From positions 13,562,366 through 13,626,365 of the forward strand of contig OY741264.1 in assembly GCA_963514095.1 (NCBI GenBank): a DNA stretch of 64,000 bases, in the 5' to 3' direction. This DNA is from Eutrigla gurnardus. Its lineage: Eukaryota > Chordata > Actinopteri > Perciformes > Triglidae. Positions 1-10,210 of this stretch are shown in pieces (the stretch's first letter is position 1; each line of letters begins with the position of its first letter). The notes under the pieces are model-generated. The model had not been told where the DNA came from. It saw only the letters and a program-made list of their open reading frames with translations, and did not search any database. Position numbers and translations under genes: made by a program.

Positions 1-382
1 GTGTGAATTAGAATACTTTTCTGTCACTAGAAAGGATTTAGTGATAAGAGGAAACTGCAGATGCTTTCACTTGGACCTGATTTATATTACTTCGACCTTT
101 GCCATCATATTTTAGCCCTCTAGGATTTCCATTAGCAACGTACCATCAGATCAGCCACTTTTCAGTAAAAATATGAAATCTGTATTCCGGCTTTAGTGCT
201 ATCTAATTGTCGATCAATGTTGTGAACATCAAATAACACTCTGTGTGGAAGCAACACTAAACATCACACTGAAGAGGAAAGCATACACTTTAATTAACTA
301 TTGTGTGAACAGGAACAGGACCGAGTCCTCTTTCAACTCTGAGGGGGAAAGAATGAGGGGATAAAAGTCAAATAATGATTTT
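1..382. other. Unassigned sequence
   Basis: AT-rich single-copy-looking DNA. I see no coding, RNA or repeat signature here. Confidence 0.5.
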
Positions 383-785
383 ATATTCATGTGAAGGGCT
401 GCACGGTGGTGTAGTGGTTAGCACTCTCGCCTCACAGCAAGAGGGTCCCGGGTTCGATCCCCGGGTCGGCCCGGGTTCCTTCTGTGTGGAGTTTGCATGT
501 TCTCCCCGTGTAAGCGTGGGTTCTCTCCGGGTTCTCCGGCTTCCTCCCACAGTCCAAAGACATGCAGCATGGGGATAGGTAAATTGGTGACTCTAAATTG
601 CCCGTAGGTGTGAATGTGAGTGTGAATGGTTGTTTGTCTCTACATGTCGGCCCTGCGATAGACTGGCGTCCTGTCCAGGGTGTACCCTGCCTTCGCCCAA
701 TGACAGCTGGGATCGGCTCCAGCCCCCCCGCGACCCTGAATACTGGATAAGCGGTAGAAAATGGATGGATGGATATTCATGTGAA
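383..785 (+). repeat. tRNA-derived SINE, copy 1, with target duplications
   Basis: The SINE body is 396-772. It starts with a tRNA-like head (A-box-like gtggtgtagtggttagc, B-box-like gggttcgatcccc), has a conserved middle part and ends in ataagcggtagaaaatgg followed by GGAT repeats. Perfect 13-bp direct repeats ATATTCATGTGAA flank it at 383-395 and 773-785. Its 3' end resembles the end of the Rex3 LINE in this window, which suggests mobilisation by an RTE-type LINE (inference). Four more copies or fragments lie at about 13.9, 47.3, 49.65 and 54.9 kb. Confidence 0.9.
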
Positions 786-1020
786 AACATATCCTTCAAA
801 CAACTGGATTCATCTTCAAGCTTCATTTTACAAGATTACATTTGAACACATGATAACGTTAAAAATATAATTTGTTACAGGGTGAGTTGAGTCACTTTTC
901 ATGTGGTTCTCCAGGCAAGGAGACAGAAGTGCAATGAAAACATCTACTTTTAATTTGGGATGTGGCCTATCAACTGAAAATCTAACGCTGCATCTATGAC
1001 AAAGAGCCTTGAAAATAAAC

Positions 1021-1650
1021 TGCTCAAAAAAATAAAGGGAACACCTAAACACCACATGCTAGTTTTCAATGAATAACATATTCCAGTTGGAAATCTTTAT
1101 TCATTACAAAGTGCAATGTGTTGACAACAAAACAACATAAGGATGATTAATGAAATCAAAATCCTCATCTTATGGAGGTCCATAACATCAAAGGGGGGTT
1201 TAGCTCAGGAGGTAGAGCGGGTTGGCTGGTAACCGCAAGATTGCCAGTTCGATCCCCGGCTCCTCCTAGCGGAGTGCCTGGTGTCCCTGAGCAAGACACC
1301 TCACCCTAATTGCTCCTGATGAGCTGGTTGTCGCCCTGCGAGGTTGACTCCGCCGTCGGTGTGTGAATGTGTGAATGAGTGGGTGAATGTCAGTCATTAC
1401 TGTAAAGCGCTTTGAACAAAAGCGCTATATAAATGAGGCCATTTACCTTCATCATGCAGGAACTGCTGCCACACTCCAGCCTGACACACACTCACCAGCA
1501 TATGATCTAACAATGGGTCTGAGGATCTCGTCCCGGTACCTAATGGCAGTCAGGGTACCTCCGGCAAGCACATGGAGGGCTGTGCAACCTTCCAAAGAAA
1601 TGCCTCCCCAGACCATCACTGACCCACCACTTTGCCAGTTCACAGCATTT
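1021..1650 (-). mobile_element. Tc1/mariner-like fragment, split by a SINE
   Basis: The left end (tgctcaaaaaaataaaggga) has the form of a common fish Tc1-type terminus. The minus strand at 1452-1643 encodes a transposase piece containing MVWGGISLEG and IRYRDEILRPI, the region around the second catalytic block of Tc1 transposases. The catalytic aspartates and the second terminus are absent, so this is a one-ended, dead fragment. Sequence at 1021-1195 and 1451-1650 belongs together; 1196-1451 is a later SINE. Confidence 0.75.
1196..1451 (+). repeat. tRNA-derived SINE of a second family (V-SINE/AFC-like tail)
   Basis: A tRNA-like head (tttagctcaggaggtagagc; ccagttcgatccccggctcc) is followed by a unique middle part. 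The 3' tail contains taaagcgctttgaacaaaag and cgctatataaatgaggccat, the type shared by fish SINEs and L2-type LINEs. It sits inside the Tc1 fragment, so it is younger than that fragment. I could not define clear target duplications. Confidence 0.8.
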
Positions 1651-1994
1651 TATTGGGTAAGGCCATGGAAATGCTCATTCAACTTTTTGATGTGATCAGA
1701 AAGCTTCTTTTCCACCCCCTACGTTTTGACTTTCTTTACCTCTGTTTATATGTACCACCTCAGTGTTGACCTGTCAATATTTCTGTCCCAGAGGTTTTAT
1801 GTCTGATCATTGTGTTGATTTTAGTTCGCTGTTTTAATTAATCTTATTGTTTTCTGCATGTTTATTTATTGATTGCTGTGCTTTTAACCTTGTTTTTATT
1901 GTATGCATTTATTTTGAAATGGTGTGTTGATGCTGTTTTTAATTCCGCCACTGTGACCCCGCTTATGAACAGTAAAGACTGACACCTGTGGGCC

Positions 1995-2145
1995 CCAGAG
2001 AAGTGGGCATTAGAACTCTTTTAAAAGGAACTAAGGGACCACAATGGAAATAAGCCCATGGGCTTTTTTGTGTCATCCTTTTGACCTGATGTACACTTGT
2101 ATGCTACCATGTGTCAATAAAGAATTTCAATCAGTCAATCAATCA
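1995..2145 (+). repeat. Possible non-LTR retrotransposon 3' end
   Basis: The sequence ends in caataaagaatttcaatcag followed by repeated AATC. Such a tetranucleotide tail after an AATAAA is typical of CR1/L2-like LINE or SINE 3' ends. No coding part is attached. Confidence 0.4.
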
Positions 2146-2149
2146 ACTC

Positions 2150-2352
2150 GGCAGTGATACAGGGGAAGGTTAAGAGAGCTGAGTGAGACCCAGCAGAGGA
2201 CGTGAGAGTCGTGTGGGAAACGGGCACCAGGCGCAGCGACGAGGAGGTAGCAGCAACAGCAGCAACGTCGGCAGCAAAGTGTGCAGACGTTCGGGCGAGG
2301 TCAGGAACAAACACCGAACCCTAGCGGCTAAAAGCGGCCTCCCGTGTAAGTC
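2150..2352 (+). other. GC-rich block with an optimal splice-donor sequence
   Basis: This block is much richer in G+C and CpG than its surroundings and contains (CAG)n-like runs. It ends in ccgtgtaagtccc, which contains GTAAGT. It could be a first exon of a host transcript, but no promoter element or partner exon can be recognised here. Confidence 0.25.
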
Positions 2353-3432
2353 CCTTAAAATCTCATACAAACACTCATCATGTATGCTGCTCAATTTTAA
2401 TTTGACATTTAAATGGCACACTTAAACTTTTTAGGGTTTATTTGATTGTAATAAATATTGGTACCTTTTAAATTCTGTATTGTTGTTTTTAACTCTGCTC
2501 ACCCCTAATTTAAAGAACCTGTGCACCATTTTTAATAGAGTCCAAGGCTCTTTTATCCTAGGTGGCGTTGTTGACATTTTAAACTTTATTTTAGCTTTAT
2601 CTAAATATTTTTAATTCAATAAGGTTTTAACCCTTTTACCCTGCGTTACATTAGTAGTATGAACCAACGAACAGAAGAAATACAGGGACTGAAGACTCGA
2701 GACAGAAACTAAAAAATAAATCAAATCAAAAGACAAGATTATGACAGCAATGCCATCTAGATCTTGAGTTGTTCAGGTCCAAGGACAATAGCCAAGTTTT
2801 TATCTCTGCCCGTGAAAAGCCTTAATTTTAAATCCATCTTTTATTTTTTAGGCGATGAGAAACATCAGCTGAAAGTCACCAGTTAACAGTCACTGTTTGA
2901 CTGAAACATCTTTGACCTTGTCTGCACTCCATAGAACTTGAGTTGCTGTTGGATTATCGATTTTGAAAACTGAACATTTAACAACCAGACATTTAGATGC
3001 TGCTAACAGTTTTAATTCAATGTTTCAAACTTGATAACTCATCTGGATGACTGGGGCAAAACACCATGCTGGTTGCCACCATGTGGGAGCATATTTTTGA
3101 TTACATCTGCTGACCCTTTGTCTGTAGGTGCAAGCATGTTGACCTCTGGCAAACAGAAATGCCCTTTCATTTAACGCTGATGCTATATCACAAAACATGG
3201 TTTGCACATATTTCCAGAAGCCATCACGAGACTCCTGTACTTTAACAGTAATGGCTCTGACGGAATTGTGTGTGGCCGTTTAGACCATTTGTCTCAGCTC
3301 TGTAGAAGCTATTAGTTTTCAACCCCAACTCATGGGAGAGATAATAAGACATGTTCAATTTACATCAGCTGACAGAGGAGCACCCTGCAGGCAGACGCAC
3401 CTTCTTAATAGGTTTGTTCATCAGGTGCCTGG

Positions 3433-3502
3433 GAACACACACACACTTACATGCACACTCTTAACACAAACACGCACACCCACACAAACACACACACACA
3501 GG
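3433..3502. repeat. CA-rich microsatellite
   Basis: Interrupted CA dinucleotide and ACACAC runs. Confidence 0.8.
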
Positions 3503-4905
3503 CATGTCCACTGATGAAATTGCACACACAATCAGTGCCAGTTTTGCTCCAGTGACTCTGACAGACATGCTTTCAAAACCTGAGCTCGATGTTGCTATTG
3601 ATTTCTCCTCTCCTTTGGGTCCACTTCACCATCCCCCCATCCCCTCTTCTATTTCTCTATCACTCTCACCGTTTCATTTTATGGTCTTCGTCCAACGCTA
3701 CCATTCATGTAAATGTAACTTTACCAGAGAGCAATGCACTTTTGTGTTGAGTTAGACTATTGTTGGGGGCAGAGCTTGACAATTGGGGGAGGCAAAAGGG
3801 CCATGATCCATGAGAAAAGATGTTGATTTTCTCTCTGGTGCTTTTCCTGATAGATCTAGAGATTCTATTTCTTCTTCCATTTGGGATATTACAGGAGGAG
3901 AGATTACTTCCTGGCCTCCAGCTGACCCAGACATTAATCTGAGGGCAAAAGGCCTTGAAGCAAACAGAGCAAGAGCCACAGTTTTTCTTTTCTATGTTCC
4001 GTTTCACCACATTTTGTCTTTTGCTGAAATATCATAAGATCTGTGATTGGTCAATATGAGCTGTGTGTGTTTCCTCCTACAAGTGTCTATGCTGGTGTAT
4101 ATTTTTGAAGCTAAAGACAACATATGGGGAGTCGAAAAAAGGCTCAGTATTTGTCTCATTGTCAGAAACAAACATCTACTGTATATCCCCACTACAAACC
4201 GTCTGCTGTCATAGCGTTTGATTAAAACCTGAAAATTTTAGTTTCCTACTAGGGACAAGCATTTGGCCCGTTCTGAATAGGCATGTTTAGAATCGGCACT
4301 GCAATAGTAAATAGAAAATGAAAATGCATATTTTCAATGACCAGTTATCTTTGATATCATGACACCATTGTATTCACTGTGAATAGCAATCCACACATCA
4401 GCTGGTTTACGACAGATGAATCTATTTTGTTGTAATTGAATTGCAAAAAACTGATTAAAAATGATGAAATGCCATAACAACAATGAATGTGTAAAAAGAA
4501 AGTCATGCTTCGCTAGGTCTGTCCGCAAGACGATAAGAAAATAACTTTTAAAGTTGTACCCCATAACATTTTCATCTATTTAATTGTCTTTTAAGTTACT
4601 ACCTATCAAAGAGTGAGTTAAAACAATGGTCATTGATTACCCACTAATGAAAGTGCTTGTACTTGCTGCTTTGCCCAGAAATAGGGTCTCTGTGTCTGTG
4701 GTGACATTCCTGCACAAAATTCAAAATGAGTGACGCTTTTTATGTCAGTCAGTAGCGGTAGCTCTGCCCAGGTGGAGCTACTCACTGAAGCGTATGCTGC
4801 GTTTCATTGTAATCTTAAATTGGTAACTTCCAACTTCTGAGTCAGGCTCCCTCTAGCCTAAAGTGTTTGATCAGCGCAGGTACATTTCATTACTGCTGAC
4901 TCACA
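3503..4905. other. Unassigned sequence
   Basis: Short open frames occur here but none shows a recognisable domain or codon bias. I see no repeat structure. Confidence 0.5.
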
Positions 4906-5330
4906 ATGGAGGATTAACAGGCAGAAAGAGTAGACCATTCAACTTCCAGTCCCAAGAAAAAGAAACAAAAAACGACTCCAAGTGAAGAAGGGCAAGTAAT
5001 CAAGAAGCAAAGTGATCGCGAACGAGGGAAAACGAGGATTACAATTGGCGAAGCCTTGACAAGATGGAAGGCGTTGAAAGCAGTGCTTGAATTGGGCCGG
5101 TACCATTTTTTTCATTTTTACCCATCTGCGTACCGTTACTTCTTACAGCGTACCGCCACCTCATGATGCATCATGTTGTGGATACCTATAATAAGCTATG
5201 CAGTTGATGAATCTGTCTTCATTTTAGATCGACAAGATTCAGTTTAAAAGATTTTCGAGAGCTTGCGGGAGGCTGCGGCGCACTGTCTCTCAGTCTCCAC
5301 ACTTGCCGTCAGTCGAATGCATTTTAGGGC

Positions 5331-5992
5331 ATACCGTAAATCCTCTAATATAGCCTCAGCCACAATCTTCGCGATGCGAACCTGACAATGAATGGGAAGC
5401 GTGGAAATAACGCTGCCTGTCGACACTTGCCCCGGCCTCCATTAGAGACCGGCCGTTATTTAATCAAATCAAATCAATTTATTTATAAAGCACATTTAAA
5501 AACAACCAAAGTTGACCAAAGTGCTGTACAGTTCAGTGAACACAAAATTACAAACAAGGTACAAAATACAAAATAGTCATGGCTGGGACAGCCAGAATGA
5601 AAAATGACACACACTTGAGACCATCAGGGACATTTAAAGGCCTGGGAAAACAGAAAGGTTTTTAGATTTGCCTTAAAAGGCAGCTGTAGAGGAGGAGCAC
5701 CTAATTGAAATGGGTAGGCTGTTCCATAGCCTTGGGGCTGCAATGGCAAAGGCACGATCGCCCTTTCCTCATAGCCTAGACCGGGGAACGGTCAGGAGCA
5801 GTTGATTCGAGGATCTAAGAATCCTTGGGTTGGAAAGGGGGGAGAGTAGGTCACAAATGTATTGGGGGGCCAGGCCATGTAGTGCTTGAAAAACAAATAA
5901 AAGAACTTTACCTCCGCCGACAGCGAGACCGGCCAATGTTAGAGACTGGCCGGTAATACAATACAGGCCAGTGTTAGAGGATTTACGGTAAT
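5331..5992. repeat. Short inverted repeat (TACCGTAAAT type) around a LINE fragment
   Basis: The left arm ggcataccgtaaatcctcta (from about 5330) is matched in inverse by tagaggatttacggtaatgc (to about 5991). Inside each arm lie related GAGACCGGCC / GAGACTGGCC pieces. Without the LINE the element would be only about 230 bp, which suggests a MITE. It resembles the arms of the repeat at 61.47-62.1 kb. Confidence 0.55.
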
Positions 5993-6010
5993 GCCTGTGT
6001 GTTTTAACGG
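5462..6010 (-). pseudogene. LINE (CR1/L2/Rex1-like group) 3' end
   Basis: Read on the minus strand, this encodes the extreme C-terminus of a LINE reverse transcriptase polyprotein, with LFVFQALHGLAPQYICDLLS and LRSSNQLLLTVPRSRL. A frameshift follows, then a 3' UTR ending in gtgctttataaataaattga. Only the last part is present, as expected from 5' truncation. The exact clade is uncertain. Confidence 0.75.
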
Positions 6011-6222
6011 ACTTCTGCACAAGCGCATCAGTAATCACATCTCATGTAGTTCCTATGAAGAGCTAGTGCAATTCAAGCTAATTATATTATAACATATAAA
6101 GACTTCTCTACCCAGAATGCAACAAATTACCGCGTGAATTGACGTGCATAGAGCGCTCCAAATGTGCTTTTGTCACTGAAAAGAGAAAAGGTAGCTAGCT
6201 AGCTAACGTTACCATTTCGAAA

Positions 6223-8445
6223 ATGTTAGCGTGGATTAATAGTGCGAAAAGAAAGCGATTGTCCCCGGACAAGGAGCCGAAAGAAACGCCAGTTAATACT
6301 GATGCAACTGCAAATACAGAAAATGCTGTGTTAGAAATTTTGTCTGACGGGGAGCCTTCTCTGGTCGATCCTCCTGCTCCAAGTTCAGTAGCTCCCACAG
6401 AGCCTTCTCTCCCGCTAACGTTAGCTGCTGCTCGCCCAACTGTCACCACCAACCCCGGGAAAAGCGATGCGCCTGACTGCTGGACAAGAGACCAGGTGGA
6501 ATATTTTTGCAAGACCAATGAATGGCTCGTTGTTAAAGACAAAAAGCTGGGATGTCGAATATGTAAAGAGGTAAAATCTTTGGGAATACACACTGGACAA
6601 GGACTGAAACTCTCGATTGAATGGGGTGAGTGTGCAGTGTCTCATTTCGGTAGTGACAAGTGCAAACAACAAACTAGCCTGAGAAAAAAAATCAAAGAAC
6701 ACAGGGAATCACAAGCCCATGTAAAAGCTGCTGACATGTGCTTCACGTGAAGCAATTCAAAAGCAAGTGCAGTCTATGCATAGATCAGATTACGAAACCA
6801 CTTGCAGAGTTTTTTGAACGGCATATAAAATACGCAAGCATAGCCGGCCATTCACGGACATGCCAATTGATTTGAACTTACAGCAACTGAACGGGCTGAA
6901 CATGGGCAGGGTTTTGCACTCTAATAAAACCTGTGGCGAAATAGTCGACCACATAGCAGATGAGCTGAAAAAAAAAATGGCAAAAGACATTATAGAAAAC
7001 AAAAGAAAACTGTTTTGGTCGATGAATCTAAATCTGTGCTTGTTGTGTGTCTACGTTCAGCATTAGCTGATGCTGAGCCTGAAACATTTTTTTGGGAGCT
7101 GATCGAGTTGGATGGAACAACTGCTGATGACATCACAAAGGCTTTGGAGGACATTTTAACGAGGACTTATTAGGTCAGTGTTTAGTTTCTTTTGCATGTG
7201 ATGGGGCTTCAGTAATGCTAGGGAAGAGAACAGATGTTGCTACCCAGTTGTGTAGTAAATTCCCAGGCCTGTTTGTGTGGCACTGCTCGAATCATCGACT
7301 AGAGCTGGGTGTTGGGGATGTGGTCAAGGAGATCTCAGGGCTCAATCATTTTCAGATCTTTTTTGATAAACTCTACTCATTGTTTCATGCCTCCCCCAAA
7401 AATCAGAGGCAGTTAGCGCAGTGTGCACGAGAAGTCGGACAGTGTCTCCTGGTGATCGGGCGTGTTTTGTCCATCCGCTGGGTAGCTTCAAGTGAAAGGA
7501 GCGTCAGAGCAGTCTGGGAAAACTACAGAGTGCTTCATGATCACTTTTCAAATGCTGCAAATGACACGAGCAGGGATTCCAGAGACAGAGCAAAGTACAA
7601 GGGCCTTGATGATGTGCTCACATCTGCACTGTTTGTCAGCAATCTGGGACTGATGTATGATGCGCTCACAGAGCTCAGCGACCTCTCTCTGCAACTCCAA
7701 AAAAGAGAGATGACACTGCCTGAAGCAGATAGGCTGCTAACTCGAGAAATACGAGTTTTTGAATCCATGGTCTCCATGCCTGGCCCACATATGACTACAG
7801 TTCATAGAGCTCTAGCTGAGAAATCTTTCAAGGGTGTTGCCCTGCGTGAGAATGGCAGGCTTGTACAGATTCATGCAGGTCAGTTTTTCCGCAGTATGGT
7901 AGAGAATATGAGACACAGAATGACTTCCACAACCTCCTCATGTCAGCACAAGAGAATTACATGACCAGGACAATCAGCTAATACATGACATGAAAGTTCT
8001 CCATCCTGGTAGTTGGCCTGAAGAGGAGTTAGACATACAGTATGGGGACGCAGAGGTGCTACGTTTGTGCGAAGTGCTGAAAGTGGACAGAAGAGAGACT
8101 GTTCAGTGCTTTCGTGAATACAAGGAAATCAGGGCATCCCGTACACCTGCTGCCATGGAGCCTCTACTAAAAGCAGTCCGAACCATCGCTGTCTCCACTA
8201 GTGAGTGTGAGCGGGCATTCAGCAGCATGAATGATATCCTTACTGCAAAAAGGAATGCTCTCTCTGTCAGCCGACTGTCCAGTCTGGTTTTTATCAAATG
8301 TAATGGACCACCGCTAGGACAGTTCAATCCAGAAAATTATGTGAGGTCGTGGCTGGCAAAGGGAAGGAGACGTGCTGATGAAAGAGCCTGTCCAGCTCCA
8401 GCCCCTGATACTGCTGTTCCCAAGGCCTTCTGGAGCCTCTTTTAA
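6223..8445 (+). pseudogene. hAT transposase (KIAA1586-like type), frameshifted
   Basis: The N-terminal frame (6223-6750, 175 aa) holds a zinc-finger-like block with CRICK at about residue 114 and a downstream C/H pair (TTF-type finger, inferred). Later frames hold hAT catalytic blocks: VDESKS near 7018, CDGASVM near 7200 and the C-x2-H motif WHCSNH near 7280. The terminal frame (7990-8445) contains SECERAFSSMN, with the catalytic glutamate, and the hATC dimerisation region. Frame breaks lie near 6750-6860, 6970-7000, 7165, 7900 and 7980. All three acidic catalytic positions are present, but the reading frame is not restorable by one change. Resemblance to the KIAA1586 group is from the family pattern, not a search. 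Confidence 0.85.
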
Positions 8446-9121
8446 CAATGTGAGTATAAAACAATACAAGTCTCTCTCTCTCTCTCTGGGACTAGGGCAA
8501 GCAATTTGAGAGACAGAGCAAACAAGCAAGTAGCTACAATAAAACCACACATAGTTGCCATCTCACTGTACATTGTATCCATTTAGACAAACAATATTTT
8601 CCTGTACAAAAATATGAACAAAATCAATTTGAAGATACGGATTGAAGTTTTTTTTTATTTATTATTTTTTTTACAGAGAAATGTGTGTGTGAAAATGATC
8701 AACTAGTATATGGTTTATCTAAGCAACTAGTATAGGGTTTATCTAGGTAAACCAGGCAAAAACACATGGTATCCACGAGAGCCACAAGCGCGTGTGCTGT
8801 GCAGTTGCTAATTTAGAGTACTGGCACCTTTTTTATTCCAATTCAAGCACTGGTTGAAAGGTATCACGCAGAAGAGCGTTGCCAATCAACTGATGTCACA
8901 CAGTCGACACTGTTCGGTTTCCAATGGAACTCTGGGAGATTAGGTTACTGCAGTTACATTTAGCGCCAAAGAGGCCGCTAGAAGCAACGTATCTCAAATC
9001 TTACGGAGTACACTTTAAGACACTTGTTTTCTGAATGGCTTTTGGATCGATCGGTGCCAGGCTATGCTAACACTGTAGCTGCTCTGTTAACACAGTCTGC
9101 ACCTTATTTGCATTGACATAC

Positions 9122-10208
9122 CAGTGTTTCCCCTAGAATTTTTTTCAGGCCCGGTGGTACCCACCGAAAAAACCCTAAACAGACGAGACGCGTGGGATGG
9201 TGTATTGGTGCAGTTGGATTAAGTCAGGTGGCACAGCAAGCAGTCTGCAATTCTGCAATTATTATATTTGCATTCAACATTTTTGTTCAACCAGAGTGTA
9301 TTCAAGGTTTTCAAGGATTCAAGGAGAGAGTGACTTATTAAGGTGCTGGTTGATGGAAATGATCAGGGTCCAGAAAAATATGGCTGGAAAATGATGAGCA
9401 TCACATTAATAGCTACAGATACTGTAAAACACTACAACGACATATGAGTGCATATATTGTCTTATTTCATCAAGTAAAATATAAGTTATAGGTTTACTCA
9501 ACAGCAGTTAACTCAAAGTTCCACATCTTATCAAAAACAATCCTCCCCCCCGGGGAGGGGGGGGGGCAAACAGGCTTTGGCCGGTTGTACATACGTCATC
9601 ACGTCCTAATACTACACACACATGGCGTGATGTTGTTTTTAAGGAGCGCCGTCTCTGCTTATATTTCTCGACAACACTCGACCTGCATCAGCGCATGTGC
9701 GCACGAGCGGATCTGTGCGAGCAGACAGCGCGAGCGCAGCGGGTTTTGGACGGAGACACACAGCGGCATTTTCATTATGTAAAAATAAATAATAATGTAA
9801 TGTAATAAAATTAATATTATGGACCCTATGGACCGGTTCCGCTCACACCACGAGTCTAAAGAGTGCAACAGCTTATCAAAATACAGTGTCAACGTTCCGT
9901 GTTTTCTAAGTAGAAAGCGACATCGTGGTGGTTTAACGAGGCGGAACGGCATCAGAACAACATCAAGCGTGTAAAGTACACGGAAGAAGAACGTAGCGGG
10001 AGCGCGCGGCGAGGATTGTTGCGGCCGCGCGTCTTGCGGAGCAAGTCTGCTGTGCTGCGCGGAGGCGCTCCTAATGTAAATGATTATTGATTTATGAATG
10101 AATTGATAGGTGGCTTATTTTGGGTATATTGATTTTTTTTTTGGCCTGGCGGCAGGTCCCCTTGGCCTGGCGAGCCGCCAGGCCTGTACAATGGTAGGGG
10201 AAACACTG
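9122..10208. mobile_element. Non-autonomous hAT-like element
   Basis: The ends are inverted: cagtgtttcccctagaa at 9122 and taggggaaacactg ending at 10208. The CAGTGTTTCCC start is hAT-like. No transposase frame is present; the interior is GC-rich around 9,900-10,080. A clean 8-bp duplication is not visible, partly because a Tc1 element inserted only two bases beyond the right end. Confidence 0.65.
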
Positions 10209-10210
10209 CA

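Larger units (their letters stand above)
1651..3432. other. Unassigned sequence
   Basis: Mostly AT-rich non-coding DNA. The only distinguishable parts are a LINE-like tail near 1995-2145 and a GC-rich block at 2150-2352, both listed separately. Confidence 0.5.
5073..8860 (+). mobile_element. hAT DNA transposon with perfect 8-bp target duplication
   Basis: The element body is 5081-8852 (3,772 bp). Its ends are inverted repeats beginning CAGTGCTTGAATTGG and ending CCAATTCAAGCACTG. The 8-bp duplication GTTGAAAG lies at 5073-5080 and 8853-8860, the size expected of hAT. It carries a degenerate transposase on the plus strand at 6223-8445. Between the left end and the gene sits a nested inverted repeat containing a LINE tail (5331-6010). 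The clean duplication shows the boundaries are right; the frameshifts show this copy cannot make its own transposase. Confidence 0.93.
4906..8943 (+). pseudogene. Coding-like segment interrupted by the hAT element
   Basis: An ATG at 4906 is followed two codons later by TAA. The same frame is then open through lysine- and arginine-rich sequence (QSDRERGKTRITIG, then EALTRWKALK) up to the hAT target at 5073-5080. After removal of the hAT and one target copy the same frame continues from 8861 to a stop at 8941-8943. Similar short R-G-K-T-R-x-x-I-G-x-A...RW frames recur in fish genomes, from memory and without a family name I can give. It is probably a fragment of a repeated gene or element, already broken by the early TAA. 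Confidence 0.4.

Noticed and set aside
396..480. Functional tRNA gene at the SINE heads
   Set aside because: The same sequence recurs with the SINE body and tail and with target duplications, so it is a SINE promoter, not a tRNA gene.
3705..4037. Overlapping ~100-codon frames on both strands as a host gene
   Set aside because: No domain, splice signals or start context; length is within chance.
6195..6593. 132-codon minus-strand frame at the hAT gene start
   Set aside because: Antisense of the hAT N-terminal exon, which has zinc-finger residues and an ATG in the right place.
8456..8490. CRISPR or prokaryotic feature signals in short repeats
   Set aside because: The window is vertebrate nuclear DNA; these are CT dinucleotide runs.
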